A DNA stretch of 64,000 bases from Prosopocoilus inquinatus (Eukaryota > Arthropoda > Insecta > Coleoptera > Lucanidae), in contig CM069877.1 in assembly GCA_036172665.1 (NCBI GenBank), positions 11,614,501-11,678,500 of the forward strand, written 5' to 3'. The notes below the pieces were generated by a model. That model saw nothing but the letters and a program-made list of their open reading frames with translations. It searched no databases and had not been told where the DNA came from. The position numbers were made by a program, and so were the translations under genes. Positions 30,961 to 43,273 of the stretch are shown here, one piece after another (position 1 is the stretch's first letter; the number at the start of each line of letters is the position of its first letter).

Positions 30961-33203
30961 TTTTAATTGAGGGGGAAGGGATGTAAGAATCCAGATTTAT
31001 TTATTTTTTTACAAATATTAATTATTTCGTTACTGAAGCAAAAGGTTTTCATTTCGAACTGCGACGCCAACTTAAAACAAATAAGACATCAGTTTCGTAC
31101 AATTTACAAATACAAATACATAATTTACAAATACAAATACAAATACACAATTTACAAATTTACAAATACAAATACGCAGACTAAGGTATAAGCGTTTGAA
31201 TTACTGCCATGCACGTTAAGATAAAGCATGTTCCTGTTGGAGCTTGCATTTTCTGTGGAAAGTCAAAAGTGCTGTGTGCGCAAAATTCTTTCGGAATTTC
31301 CTTCAACAGTTTTCTTTTTTAAACTTAGAGGAAGGGATGTAAGAATCAGGATTTCTTTACACGCATATTAATTGTTTCGTTTCTGAAACAAAAGCTTTTC
31401 ATTTCGAACTGCGACGATGCTAACTTAGACGATCAAGATATCAGTTTCGTATAATTTTCTTTTCGTTCCCGCACATTCCAGACTTATGCCCGATTTCTTC
31501 TTATCTTTGGAAACCATTGTATCGATAATAGTTTCCGAGGATACTACCTGTCCTGTTATCCGTAGGTGAAGAAATCGGGACTTAGATATGTATAAGCGTT
31601 TGAATTACTGCCAAACACCTTGAGATAAAGCACGTTCCTGCTGGAGCTTGCATTTTCTGTAAGAAGCCGAAAGTGTCGTGTCCGCCGCAAAATTCTTTAG
31701 AAATTTGTTTTATTTTAACTAAGGGGGAAGGGATGTAAGATGTAAGAATCGGGATTTCTTTGTATAAAAATTTATTACATATTTCTTTTCTGAAACAAAA
31801 ACTTTTCCAGTTATTCGTTTGTGATCTTCCTTTGCCATAAAAAAAAACACGCACAAAAAACAAATTGAGAGGCATTCTGAAAACTCAGATAGAAGTTGAA
31901 AATCTTTTTCTCTTGTTGAAAAGAGCTCAAGATTCGAATACAATCATATGAACTTAATTTCAGGAATTTCTAACACTTTCGATCTTTGGTAGGGGTATTA
32001 TTTTATTTTATTTTAATTTTTTTGGAAGAAGATGCGAAGCTTAAGTCGTAAGAACCAAAAATGAAATTTTTACACTTGGGTAATTTTTCTTTCTTATTCA
32101 ATTTAGTTTCATTTTATTTTTATTTTTTGTTTTAATGATCAGAACAGAAGAGGGTGGTTGGTCCTCGGTGCTCCATTCTCTTGAGCCTCAATTCTTGTTT
32201 TTGTGTTTTAAATTTTTAGATATTTTTTTTTATCGTTTAATTTATTACTTTTTATTTACATTTTTCGATTCGAAATTTATTCTATTCAATTTTTTTAACA
32301 TTTTTTTTCACTAAGGGAGAAGGGATGTAAGAATCTTTGTACAAAAATTAATTATTTTTTTTCTGAAACAAGAACTTTTGATTGGTGATCTTCCTTTGCC
32401 AAAGAAAACACAAAAACTAATTGAGAGATATTTTGAAAACTTAAACAGAACTTGAGTTTAATGAACAGAACAGGAGAGAGAACAACAGTACGGACAACAA
32501 TAACAACAGAAAACAAAAGAATATTTTCATATCCAAAAAAAAGAAGAAAAACTCACGAAGCCAAAAATAAACAAAGAAAAGAGATTCAACTCCGATGGTG
32601 AATAAAAAGCAAAAGAAAATCGAAACTCAAGAGAGTCTTGGAGTTTTAAATTTTATTATTTTTGTATTGTTTGGGTTGGGCGGTGTGAGGCTGACTTTAG
32701 TTGGGTTGGGTTGGCCTTGAGAACTGTTGAACTTAATTTCTATTAGCTTTCATTTTTCTATTTTTGAGTTGAAAATTTTTAAAATTATTACTTTTTTATT
32801 GTTTGGGTTGGGCAGAGTGAGGTTGAGGCTGACTTTGGCTGGATTGGGTTGACCTTGAGTCACGTTGGACTTAAGTTGCATTGACTTTCGTATTTTTTTT
32901 ATTTTCGAGAAATTTTTTAATTTAAAACTTCTTTATTTTTTGGGTTGGGCAAAGCGAGGTTAAATTTAGTTGGGTTGGGTTGATCTTGAAATCTGTTTGT
33001 TAGGTTAAATTTGGTTGGATTGGGTTGGGTTAACCTTGAGATCCGTTGGACATAATTCCTATTGGCTTTCGTTTTTTTTTTTAATTTTTGAGTTCTAAAT
33101 TTTAAAGTGTATTATTTTTTTATTGTTTGGGTTGGGCGTAGTGAGGCTGACTTTAGTTGGGTTGGCTTGACCTTGAGAAATGTTGAACTTAATTTCTATT
33201 AGC
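30961..33203. repeat. T-rich arrays of two unit types
   Basis: Type 1: GGGAAGGGATGTAAGAATC followed by TTTCTTTGTA..TTTCTGAAACAAAA, at 30970, 31330, 31725 and 32315. Type 2: GGGTTGGGC..GAGG..GACTTTAGTTGGGTTGG with ACCTTGAG and GTTGGACTTAA, at 32671, 32807, 32942 and 33129, spacing 135-187 bp. The array resumes at 35063 beyond the Penelope-like insert. Confidence 0.75.
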
Positions 33204-33259
33204 TTTCATTTTTCTAAATAAATAGTGAGAAAACCCCTCGACCACATTAATTCACTGAA

Positions 33260-33302
33260 AGCCAATACGTATTTCGGTAACGAAGTTACCATCTTCAGCG
33301 CT
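33260..33302 (-). ncRNA. Hammerhead-like motif, family 3, left Penelope copy
   Basis: Minus strand: AGCG, CUGAAGA, U, GGUAAC/GUUACC with UUC loop, GAAA, AUAC/GUAU, U, GGCU. Compared with the right copy the first base of the 3' stem I strand is G instead of C, which breaks the pair next to the cleavage site. Confidence 0.62.
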
Positions 33303-33418
33303 AAACTGATATTAAACTTTAAAACAACAAATAAACTAAACTAGACTAGCCGCACTCCCCCCCTCACTTTCTTTGTACCGTATTATGCATGCAAAGCAAA
33401 CCGGGATTCTTCGAAAAT

Positions 33419-34132
33419 CTAAAGGTCGAAGAGGCAAGAAGCGGTCGGCCCGGACTTCTCAAAATTCATTAATCTATTCCTATTTTTGTGAATCTCCAAG
33501 CTTTCGAAAGAATCTAGGTTTGTTTTGTTATTAATTTGTTTGATTAAATCTATTTTATTTACCGAATGATTGTTTTCAAGCATGTGTAAGGCAACACTGG
33601 ATTTATCAAAGCGTTTGTATTTTAAATGAGCCAAGTGTTCTTTGAATCTAATTTTTAAGGATCTTTTTGTTTGCCCTACATAAATTTGATCACAATTTTT
33701 ACAACTAATTTTATATATACCTGATTTATCCTCCGAATCTACTTTATCTTTTGGATTTCCCAGCAACGATTTTAAGCTGTTATTGTTGGTGTAAACTATT
33801 CTTAAACCTAATTTTTTAAAAATTGTATTCAACCCTTTAGTATATTGAGGATAAAACGGCATTTTTACAATTTTCTTATAATCTACCTCACCTATTTTGT
33901 CAGATTTTAGTGTGGTTATTTTATTAATCTCTAATTTTTGTTTTTGTTTTCTAATAATGTTATAGATTACATCGGATTGGTAACCATTGTACGTGGCGAT
34001 TTTAATAATTTCTTGAAGTTCTTTACTATAATTAACAGTTGATAAAGGGAATGTCAGCATCCTATGCACTAAGAAATTTAAGGCCGCTAATTTATATTGT
34101 TTGCAATGATTTGAATCCGCGGGAACAAACAA
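33419..34132 (-). pseudogene. Penelope-like RT C-terminus plus GIY-YIG endonuclease, left copy
   Basis: About 237 codons open to a stop, without a true start because the 5' part is missing. It begins in the RT region (ADSNHCKQYK..LVHRM), continues through a basic linker and reaches SGIYKISCKNC and IYVGQTKRSLKIRFKEHL, the GIY-YIG nuclease core with its conserved Arg. In intact elements the RT copies RNA and the nuclease nicks target DNA. The frame has no internal stops, so the insertion is young, but the RT catalytic domain is absent. Confidence 0.88.
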
Positions 34133-34810
34133 TATAAATTAGCGGCCTTAAATTTCTTAGTGCATAGGATGCTGACATTCCCTTTATCAACTGTTAATTA
34201 TAGTAAAGAACTTCAAGAAATTATTAAAATCGCCACGTACAATGGTTACCAATCCGATGTAATCTATAACATTATTAGAAAACAAAAACAAAAATTAGAG
34301 ATTAATAAAATAACCACACTAAAATCTGACAAAATAGGTGAGGTAGATTATAAGAAAATTGTAAAAATGCCGTTTTATCCTCAATATACTAAAGGGTTGA
34401 ATACAATTTTTAAAAAATTAGGTTTAAGAATAGTTTACACCAACAATAACAGCTTAAAATCGTTGCTGGGAAATCCAAAAGATAAAGTAGATTCGGAGGA
34501 TAAATCAGGTATATATAAAATTAGTTGTAAAAATTGTGATCAAATTTATGTAGGGCAAACAAAAAGATCCTTAAAAATTAGATTCAAAGAACACTTGGCT
34601 CATTTAAAATACAAACGCTTTGATAAATCCAGTGTTGCCTTACACATGCTTGAAAACAATCATTCGGTAAATAAAATAGATTTAATCAAACAAATTAATA
34701 ACAAAACAAACCTAGATTCTTTCGAAAGCTTGGAGATTCACAAAAATAGGAATAGATTAATGAATTTTGAGAAGTCCGGGCCGACCGCTTCTTGCCTCTT
34801 CGACCTTTAG
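34127..34810 (+). pseudogene. Penelope-like RT C-terminus plus GIY-YIG endonuclease, right copy
   Basis: Same protein as the left copy, beginning at KQYKLAALNFLVHRM, seven codons shorter at the 5' end; apart from that no amino-acid difference was seen. It ends SGPTASCLFDL and TAG. No ATG belongs to this frame upstream, so it cannot be an autonomous gene. Confidence 0.88.
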
Positions 34811-34926
34811 ATTTTCGAAGAATCCCGGTTTGCTTTGCATGCATAATACGGTACAAAGAAAGTGAGGGGGGGAGTGCGGCTAGTCTAGTTTAGTTTATTT
34901 GTTGTTTTAAAGTTTAATATCAGTTT

Positions 34927-34969
34927 AGCGCTGAAGATGGTAACTTCGTTACCGAAATACGTATTCGCT
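34927..34969 (+). ncRNA. Hammerhead-like motif, family 3, right Penelope copy
   Basis: Stem I AGCG/CGCU; core CUGAAGA (34931-34937); one extra U; stem II GGUAAC/GUUACC with UUC loop; GAAA; self-complementary stem III AUAC/GUAU; triplet AUU (H17 34965). All stems are paired. It lies about 120 bp after the stop codon, in the 3' region where Penelope-like elements are known to carry hammerheads. Confidence 0.72.
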
Positions 34970-35062
34970 TTCAGTGAATTAATGTGGTCGAGGGGTTTTC
35001 TCACTATTTATTTGGATTACAGCCACAGGTTTTGTGTTGCTTTGTGATTATTTCATTTTTCT

Positions 35063-36110
35063 GTTTTTGAGTTTTAAATTTTAAAATTATTACTTTTTTA
35101 TTTTTTGGGTTGGGCAGGATGAGGTCGAGGCTGACTTTAGTTGGGTTGAGTTGACCTTGAGCCCCGTTGGACTTAACTCGTCTTGACTTTCGTATTTTTT
35201 TTATTTTCGAATTTTAAATTAAGAACCAAAAAAAGGAATTTTTACACTTGGGTAATTTTTCTTTCTTTCTCATTCAGTTTAGTTTCATTTAATTTTTATT
35301 TTTTGTTTTAATGATCAGAACAGAAGAGGGTGGATGGTCCTCGGTGCACCATTCTTTTGAGTTTCGATTCTTGGTTTTTTGTTTTAAATTTTTAGATATC
35401 TTTTTTTAATCGTTTAATTTTTTTCACTAAGGGACAAAGGATGTAAGAATCTTTGTACAACAATTAATTATTTTTTTTCTGAAACAAAAACTTTTGATTG
35501 GTGAACTTCCTTTGCAAAAAAAAAACATTTGAGAGGTATTTTGAAAACTTAAACAGAAGTTGAGTTTAATGAAAATAACAAGAGAGAGAACAGCAGAACA
35601 GACAATAACAAAAACAGAAAACAAAACATTTTCATTTCCAAAGAAGAAGAGAAACTCACAAAGCCAAAAATAAACGCCAGACAAAAATAGTGATTCGACA
35701 AAATAATCAAAGAAAGAGATTCATCTCCGATGGTGAATAAAAAGCAAAAGAAAATCGAAACTCAAGAGAGTCTTGGATCTTAAATTTTATTATTTTTTTA
35801 TTGTTTGGGTTGGGTTGGTCTTGAGAACTGTTGAACTTAATTCTATTGGCTTTCATTTTTTTATTTCTGCGTTTTAATTTTTTTAATTTATTACGTTTTT
35901 ATTGTTTACGTTGAGCAGAGTGAGGTTGAAACTGACTTTAGTTGGGTTGGGTTGGGTTGACCTTGCCTGTTATTAGCCTTAACTCGTATTGACTTATGTA
36001 TTTTTTTTATTTTCGAGTTTTAAATTTTTTAATTTATGACTTCTTTATTATTTGGGTTGGGCAAAGCGAGGTTGAATTTAGTTGGGTTGGGTTGGCCTTA
36101 GTTCCATTTG
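35063..36110. repeat. T-rich arrays, continued
   Basis: Type 2 units at 35107, 35806, 35900 and 36054, and a type 1 unit at 35430, as on the other side of the Penelope-like insert. Confidence 0.72.
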
Positions 36111-36779
36111 GCTTTTGAAAGAAAACACAAAACCTTAGGAACGAAAGGTTTTTTTTTGAACTTAAGCATTTTCCTTCTTTATTAAGTTTTATTATATTTT
36201 TCGTTTTAGTGAAAATTTGCATCAGTGTGAGTAAGGCTTACGAATCGATTCTATTTGTAATTACTGCTGTTTTTTTTTTTTCTGACTACTCAGAGATACC
36301 AATCTCTTCTTATCTCATGCCGAATACCTACCTAGAACTGGATGTTTGCAAGTTTGCAGGTAGACGAGTCTATTATTTATTTATTTTTTGCGTTTTAAAA
36401 TAGGGTACGGAAAAAGGGTTTAAGTCGAAGGTTTCCAAATTAAAAACGCGCAGGTAAAACTTTCTCCTACGTTCCAGAACGTTTGCAAGATTACAAACAA
36501 TAATTAGAAAGTTTTTTTGGGAACTTCCATTACGTATTATTGTGTAAACAATGTGTAAATATTGAATTTATAAACGTTTATAATTTAATGTGACTCGGAA
36601 AACACTTTTTTTTAAATTTAATCCCTCAGTAAAATTATTTAAAATTTTGGAACAGATTTGGTGGTGCAGCAGAGTTTGTTGCTTCCGATTTCGTTTTTGT
36701 TTTTTTTTTTTTTTAGAAAGACAGACGATCAGATGTCAGAAATACATGAGTTTTCACAAAGCGAACGAGAAATAGAATA

Positions 36780-37032
36780 TACAGGGTGATTTAAATCGAG
36801 TGTAGGTGGTCTCGGAATTTTGTTGGAGGGGTTATTTTAAGCAAATAATGTTATACGAACCTAGGTCCTACGTCACTTCGTTACAGAATTATAACAAATC
36901 AAAGTTTTTTGATGTTAGTAACAATAATTATAATATTAATTATTTAATTTAAATTTTAAAAATTAAAATAAAATGATACTTTAAAATACTTTTAAATTTA
37001 ATTTGTTTTAATTCTGTAACGAAGTGAAATGG
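36780..37032. mobile_element. Foldback remnant
   Basis: ACAGGGTGATTT at 36781 and the inverted pair CACTTCGTTACAGAATT (36871-36887) with AATTCTGTAACGAAGTG (37012-37028) suggest a foldback element. Confidence 0.45.
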
Positions 37033-38330
37033 AATCAAGATTTTTTCTTTTTAATTTATTTTGTCCGACTAATGACTTGGCGTTCTGCATCTCGGTTAAG
37101 AGGGAACGACGACGTTTCGTCAGTGTACCTCCAATCAATTAACGACCTATTGTTACTGCGAATCAGTTCTGCCATAAAAACCGATAACGCCTATCGCCCA
37201 TGTAAATGGTCAACGCAAATATAAAGCGAATCCCTCTCCGTTTGCTTTTGCCCTTGGCACAGATTCGCAACGACTTGTTGTTGACTGCGATCGCACAGAT
37301 TCTATTTTGCTTCTTCGAAAACAAATCGGCGATAATAAGACTTTGGACGTTCTGAAAACTAACATTGAGGTTAAATCGGGTTGTTTATATACTTGGGGTT
37401 TCAATTTGGAATCTGTAAATATGCACTTACCTACCTACATTTTTCTATGGCATTTAATAGTCCTTGGCATACTCATACCTACTTATATTAAATTTAGATT
37501 AGTAACAACAAATAATTTATAATAATGAATGGGGAGCTAAGTGATTCGGTAACATTTTCTTTTTGGCAATACTTTTTTTTTTGAGAAGATCGAGTTCAGT
37601 AACACTTGTTTGCTTTCACTGTTTTTTTTTTTTTTTTGTTAATGTATTTACATACTGATTTGTGTGCGGTTTTCTTAACGCTTGTTGAACAAGTGATTTA
37701 TGCGGATTTAATGAAATTAAGTCGTGGTCGTTTCACGTGGCCGATTGTGCTCAGGAATCTCTGTTTGCCCGGAGATCAAGGTCACGTGTGGTTACGCAAC
37801 GTTGAACGCTCGTTAGCGGTAATTTACGCCTTCCTGCCTCGAAAATCATTTCGTTTTCCCTTAATTTCAGTCAAGCACAATCGGCTTTTGATTTAAACGT
37901 GCGTTTAAATTCCATTCCCCCCAAAAAAAAATCGCCCTCCCTTACATACGCCCGTGACTGCTTAAACCTAACTCCATTCAAAGTAAAAAATTAAGAATTA
38001 AGAAAGAGGAATATAAAAAAAATTAAAGTAAGAAAATCAAGCTCCACAAATCTCAGGAGAATCCAATTCGACTGAACTGAACCTAATTTTTACTTTTAAT
38101 TTTTTGCGTTTTTAAAATTTTGTTTTAATTGAATGCAATTAATTTAATTTAATTGCATTTAATTGAAGCAAAACATTGTAGAAAATTAGGTTCAGTTTAG
38201 CTGGATTGGGTTGACCTGCATTTTCCAATTTTTTGCTTCGTTTTACATGCAATGCTGAACCTAATTTTTTACTTCAAATTTTTTTGCTTTAATTGAATAC
38301 AATTAAATTAATTGTACAATTACAAGGTAC
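37033..38330. other. No gene recognised
   Basis: A higher-complexity stretch at 37060-37420 has short open frames in both directions without recognisable motifs; 37606-37896 opens for 96 codons with a hydrophobic start but no known domain. One TTGGGTTGACCT repeat fragment lies at 38204. Confidence 0.3.
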
Positions 38331-39170
38331 CCTGTGTATTGTTTGTTGACTTTTCATTTCTGTTCTTTTTTTTATACACAAATATGTTTTTACATTTTAT
38401 TTTAATATTGTTTTCTTTTTTTTATTATGCCCAGATAATTGTGTAATAAATTGTACATGCGTTTTTCTCTTCTTGACTGTAATCTAGTATAATCATCTTG
38501 TTTTTTTTTTTGAGTTATCGAATTGTATTCTTAACATTTAATAATGTGACGAGAGAAGAAAAGAAGAAAACTGGGCTCCGAAGGCAACAGAGTCCAGGAA
38601 TCCACTGGAAAGGACCACAAGAAAAATCGAGACATAGAGAAGAATTTGTCGATTGGACATGAGAGATGAAAAGAAGAAAACTAAGCTTTAAAGGCGACGT
38701 AATAAAGGAAAACGCACTAAAAATATGAACGCAAGAAATGAGGTGCTTGAGTAACAAAGGAAAAAGCACTAAAAATATGAACGCAAAAAAATGAGGTGCT
38801 TGATTGTGGAAGAAATAAGAATGTGAAGAATTAGGGTTCGTTGATTGGACGAGAGAAAAAGAAGAAAAACTATTAAAGGCTTTGAGGGATAACATAACTA
38901 AGGAAAATTCACTAAAAATATTACTGCAAAAAAATGAGGTGCTTGATTATGGAAGATACAAGAGATACAAGAATATGAAGAATTAGGGTTTGTTGACTGT
39001 GGACGAAAAAAAAAGGAAGGAAAACTACATAGGATTGGAGGGATTACATAACAAAGAAAAGTAACTAGAAGAATGACTGAGATGCTTGATTGTGTTGATT
39101 GGACGAGAGAAGAAAAGACATTGGAAATGACACAAAAAAAGGAATCCTAAGTTGTTGGGCTTTAAGATAT
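38331..39170. repeat. Dispersed duplicate followed by A-rich tandem units
   Basis: 38331-38625 (GACTTTTCATTTCTGTTC .. AATCTAGTATAATCATCTTG .. AATAATGTGACGAGA) is repeated in the same orientation at 54571-54860. The following units (GAAGAAAACT..AAGG..CACTAAAAATATGAACGCAA..GAGGTGCTTGA) recur at 38560, 38664, 38850 and 38990. Confidence 0.7.
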
Positions 39171-39179
39171 AACCAGGGG

Positions 39180-39900
39180 TAGGAAATCTCTTTGTGTTTT
39201 GGTTGTTTTTTTTTTTTTAACTGCACGTGGTTGCTTAACCTTTTCTTAGAACTACGTATATGAACTACCTCGTTTTTATCTTGAACTTCCCGTTATTGTA
39301 ACCCTTTTTCTGGGTTTTTGGAGGCTGTTGTGTTAAAAACTTTGAGTGTAGTTAAGGGGGTGATCAGTCTGTATTGGGAAGCCTCCTTGTAAGTCGTTTT
39401 GTCGAACAATTTAATATTTTCTTCAAATTAATTATTTTCTCTTGAGCTTTCCGCCACTGTAACTCCTTTTTAGGGTTTTCTGAGGCTACTATGGTGAAGA
39501 CTTTAAAGAAATTGATAGGGAACCTTGCTTGTGCAGCTTCTTATGAGTCGTTTTATTGAACATCACTTGATTGTTTAATGTTTCCTTTGAACTACTTTTC
39601 CGTTACTAAAACCCTTCCAGGTTTTTGGTGGTTACATCGGCTAGGACTCCCCGTTTCCTAGAACTCCCCTGTTAGTCGTTTTACGGAACAGCAGTTCGTT
39701 GCTTAATATTTCCTTTGAACTACTTTTTTTTCTTGAACTTCTCTAACTCCTTCTTGGGTTTTCTGATTCCACTATGATGAAGACTTTAGATGAAATTAAG
39801 GGAGTGACACGAATACTTCCTTGACCAGTTTCTTGTAAGTCGTTGTTGTATTGGTTGATTAATCATTCCTTTCTTTTTCTTTTCTTTCTTTTTTTTATTG
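39180..39900. repeat. Tandem repeat, unit about 130-160 bp
   Basis: TTGAACTACTT..CCGTTACT..AACCC..GGTTTT..GGCT..GTAAGTCGTTTT..GAAC recurs, with AGTCGTT at about 39393, 39545, 39674 and 39836. Confidence 0.65.
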
Positions 39901-40079
39901 ATTAATCATTCCTACTTAAATTTTTCTCCACTATACCTTATTTTTTAATTCTTAATTTTAGTTCTCAATTTTTAATTAATTTAATTCTTAATTTTTCTTC
40001 ACTGGAACCTTTTTAGGTTTTTTTTTTGGCTACATGTGTTTAATTCGAGTAAAATATTTAAAAAAAGATGAATCTAAAA

Positions 40080-40870
40080 ATTAAAAATGTTGGAATTCAA
40101 TATAAGGGGCCGCAAGACCAACCCAACCCAACTGGTTTCAAAAACCTTTAATAAGCTATACGAATAAAAATTAAAGAATAATTAAAATTGAGCTGAAAAT
40201 ATTCAAGGTCAACCAAATCCCATCGAGTCCAATTGAAGTAAGACCTAGAGTTAAAAAATTAAAAAACGTGAATTCATTAAAATTCAATTCTCGTTCGTCT
40301 TAATGTCAAGCCAACCCAACTGAACCAGCTACGTGTGACCAACTCACAAGAAAATTTAACCAACAAATTAAACATATGAAAATTTGATCAAAATTAACAC
40401 CAAAGTCAAACCCAGTCCAGCGGAACTCAACAAGAACCCAAGCAAGCCCGACAATCGAATTAAACAATTAAAATTTAGAAACAAATTTAAATATTAAAGA
40501 ATAATCCAATACAATCGAGCTCCTGTAAAGTAAGCTTTTAACGAAAGGAAAGAGTTGAAAGAAATTAAAAAATTAAACTGAATGGAAATCAACACCAGAC
40601 CATTTCAAGGCCAACCCAACCCAACTCGAATTCAACCCGAGAAGAAATTCAAAAATTTAAATTCGAGAAAAATCAACTCGAGGTCAACTCAACCCAATTG
40701 AACTGAACATAAGCAAGCTGAACCTAAGAAAAAAGAATTTTTAAGTAATTTAAAAAAAAAAATTAAAAATTTGAAGCCAGTTTAAAAATTAAGGAACAAG
40801 AAATTAAAAATTTAATATATTAAAAGTTTTATTGGTTGTTTAATCATTCCTTTGAACTACTTGAATTTTT
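40080..40870. repeat. A-rich array, inverse orientation of the GGGTTGGG type
   Basis: CAAGGCCAACCCAACCCAACT, CAACCCAATTGAAC and related blocks alternate with AT-rich DNA; this is the inverse complement of the arrays at 32.6 and 35.1 kb, strongly diverged. Confidence 0.6.
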
Positions 40871-43271
40871 CTCCAGTAGAACTTTTAAAATGAATTAAAT
40901 TTTTTTAACCAGAATTCGCAACCAAAATAAATGTAAAAATTTCCAGAGAAAAATTGCTTGCCGTAACAAAAGCAAAAAGTCTTTTGGTTTTTCTTTTTTG
41001 AAACTTGATGTTTGGAGATTTTACACCGCTGCATAAAATTCGGCGGTCATTATCCCCTGGATTTCTGCCAAATTACCATTGAAAACGACCCATGACATTT
41101 TTGGCTCCCGGCCAAATTTTATTATGACACTTTATGATGTGTTTTGATCATCGTACTGATCTACCACCCGATCTATTAATAATACCTTCGTCTTACTTTC
41201 GTCACAAATAATTTAAAATTCAAATTATTTAAATACGACCTTTTTAAAACAGCGAGAATTTGAGGTATGATTTTTCTTTTCAAAATTTCATACGAAACGT
41301 GAATGAAATCGGTAAAACCAGAATATTTCTATAATTTTTCGTTTTTTTTGTATGTTCTTCGACGCAGAAGTTTTGTGGTGAATTATATCTGAGTTGTTTG
41401 TTTGCTACCAGCAAATTCCGTTTAGCGATAAATAACCCGAGGCCTTTCAGTAAACAAGGTCGAACTTCCGTACGAACACTCCGTACAAAAATGGATGTCA
41501 CCTTGTGGAACTTAAAACGTAAATTGCAAATTGCTGTAAGTACATAAATTCATTGAAAATATCTGAATTAGATCAAGTAAGTTCGAATTCCCTCCTCCTT
41601 CGGTCGAAGCAGGAAGAAATAATATACTCTGTTCAGATAAATAAATGTACTATACAACGTCATGCTTGTTTTAGTTTTTCTTTTTTAAATTGGAAATAGA
41701 AAATGTCTTAACTTACATTAAAATGACATTAGAAACTGCTAGCTTATCTGAGATTTTTAAATGATTACTGAGGGTCGGACATTCCTAGGATATCTGGTAA
41801 AAACCAGTATAAAGATAAAAAAAAGCAGCGGCGTAGATTTCAACGTCGCCGCTGAACGGCTTATATACCCGAGGCATTCTCACCCTCGTGCTCATTGCAT
41901 CAGAAGCAACCGTTTGATGTAAATTAGGTGTGTAACATAATTGCCTTTATAGTTACTTTCAAATTAATAATTATGAAAACATTATAATTCTTTAAAGTAG
42001 CTTTTAAAAAGACTGGCATAATACATTTAATTCAGCGCCGTCACTGCAAAAAGAATGCGAGTTCATTTCGGAATTAATCCATTATGTAAACAAGTTTTTA
42101 CATCCACAGTCGACCAGAACTGTAGTGGTTACTGCGTGCCGCATAGACTTCTCGGGCTTCGACTGGTTTATTGTTTTGTTTTTACAGGGCAGACGTGTTA
42201 AAGATTCGAACTTTTCCGATTATGATCGCTTCAGCATGTTAGTAGTTCCTCGTATATTTAACGAAACCTTCCGCCTAAAATGCGCCTAGGCCCGATGATT
42301 ACGTCAAAAGTTTTAACGTTGTAGACACGCCCCTGTAAACCACGTTCGTTCCGATCTGGTGACGTTAAGTCAATGGCGCTAAAGCCGACGCATCACCGCA
42401 TAAGACGATTATAACACTTCTTTCTAAAAGTTGCCCAAATAATTTTTTTGATGATGATTTATTTTCGATCGCGATAAGAAGATACGTTAATCATTTATTT
42501 CAATTATTCAAAAGCAAGATTTGACCAAGTAGGTATTGATAAATCACTATAGAAATTAGAAAAGAAAAATTGCGAAAAGGTTAATCGAAATGTCAACTGA
42601 TTACGAAATCATTCGATTTTCTAAACCGACCGGATGAATCACGTGCCGAATATATTTGTGACCAAATCAATTATTTCCATTGGTACTTACAGGCAATTGC
42701 CAATTACACGCTTAATTGCTGCAGGTAATTAAAACGGCAACCGCAAATGAAAGTTTAAAGCAAACAAAAACTCTTCAACTTAAACGCAAGGATATAGTAC
42801 TTGCAAAATCTCGCAAAACTGATTGAAGTAAGGTTAATTTTAAAATTGGCAACTTTAAAAAAACCGATTGCATTTGTTATACCTACATTTTTATAAAAAG
42901 ATATCGTACCCACTTCCTTCATTTTAAGAGCAAGTTATTTTGATGTTCTGTTTTTGTTGTACAAAGTTCTTTGCTATCTCAAACCATTGCCAACACTAAA
43001 TCTAAGAGGTCTTGAACGCTTTTAAACGAGCTAAAAATTGGTTTTCTCCAAAAAAATACCTTTTTGCAATATTTTTTTATTTACGTACAAACTGCAACAA
43101 GATGCAAAGTATAATGTGAAGCGACGTATTGCAGTAATTGTGAGTATTGTATGCAGTTAAATCTTGTTTAAGCGAATTTGAAACCGTTGGACATCATTTT
43201 TCTACAGTCTACCACCGAGGTTAAGATTAGAAGTGACTATCATAGCAAATACTTCATCATCCATCAATAAA
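40871..43271. other. No gene recognised; a possible promoter near 41.87 kb
   Basis: A GC hairpin AGCGGCG..CGCCGCT at 41828-41853 is followed by TTATATAC (41871) and, about 30 bp on, CATTGCATCAG, an arrangement that could be a TATA promoter, but no coding exon was found next to it. 42040-42410 is higher-complexity DNA without a clear frame. Confidence 0.3.
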
Positions 43272-43273
43272 TA

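Larger units (their letters stand above)
33216..35050. mobile_element. Penelope-like element: two 5'-truncated copies, head to head
   Basis: Arms 33216-34103 and 34126-35013 are near-identical inverse complements; one substitution is visible in the ribozyme stem, and the coding parts translate identically where they overlap. A 22-bp spacer belongs to the longer left copy. The insert is bounded by TTTCATTTTTCT at 33204-33215 and 35051-35062; removing it with one copy of that 12-mer restores the surrounding T-rich unit. Each copy encodes the end of the reverse transcriptase and a GIY-YIG domain. Inverted partial copies are typical of Penelope-like elements. A palindrome of this size could also reflect an assembly fold. 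Confidence 0.9.

Noticed and set aside
33419..34810. Reading the two GIY-YIG frames as two host genes
   Set aside because: They are inverted copies of one Penelope-like fragment without starts, lying in a target-site-flanked insertion.
41820..41925. TATA promoter with first exon
   Set aside because: A TATATA and an initiator-like CATTG are suitably spaced, but no start codon with a convincing frame or donor follows, so only noted in the region description.
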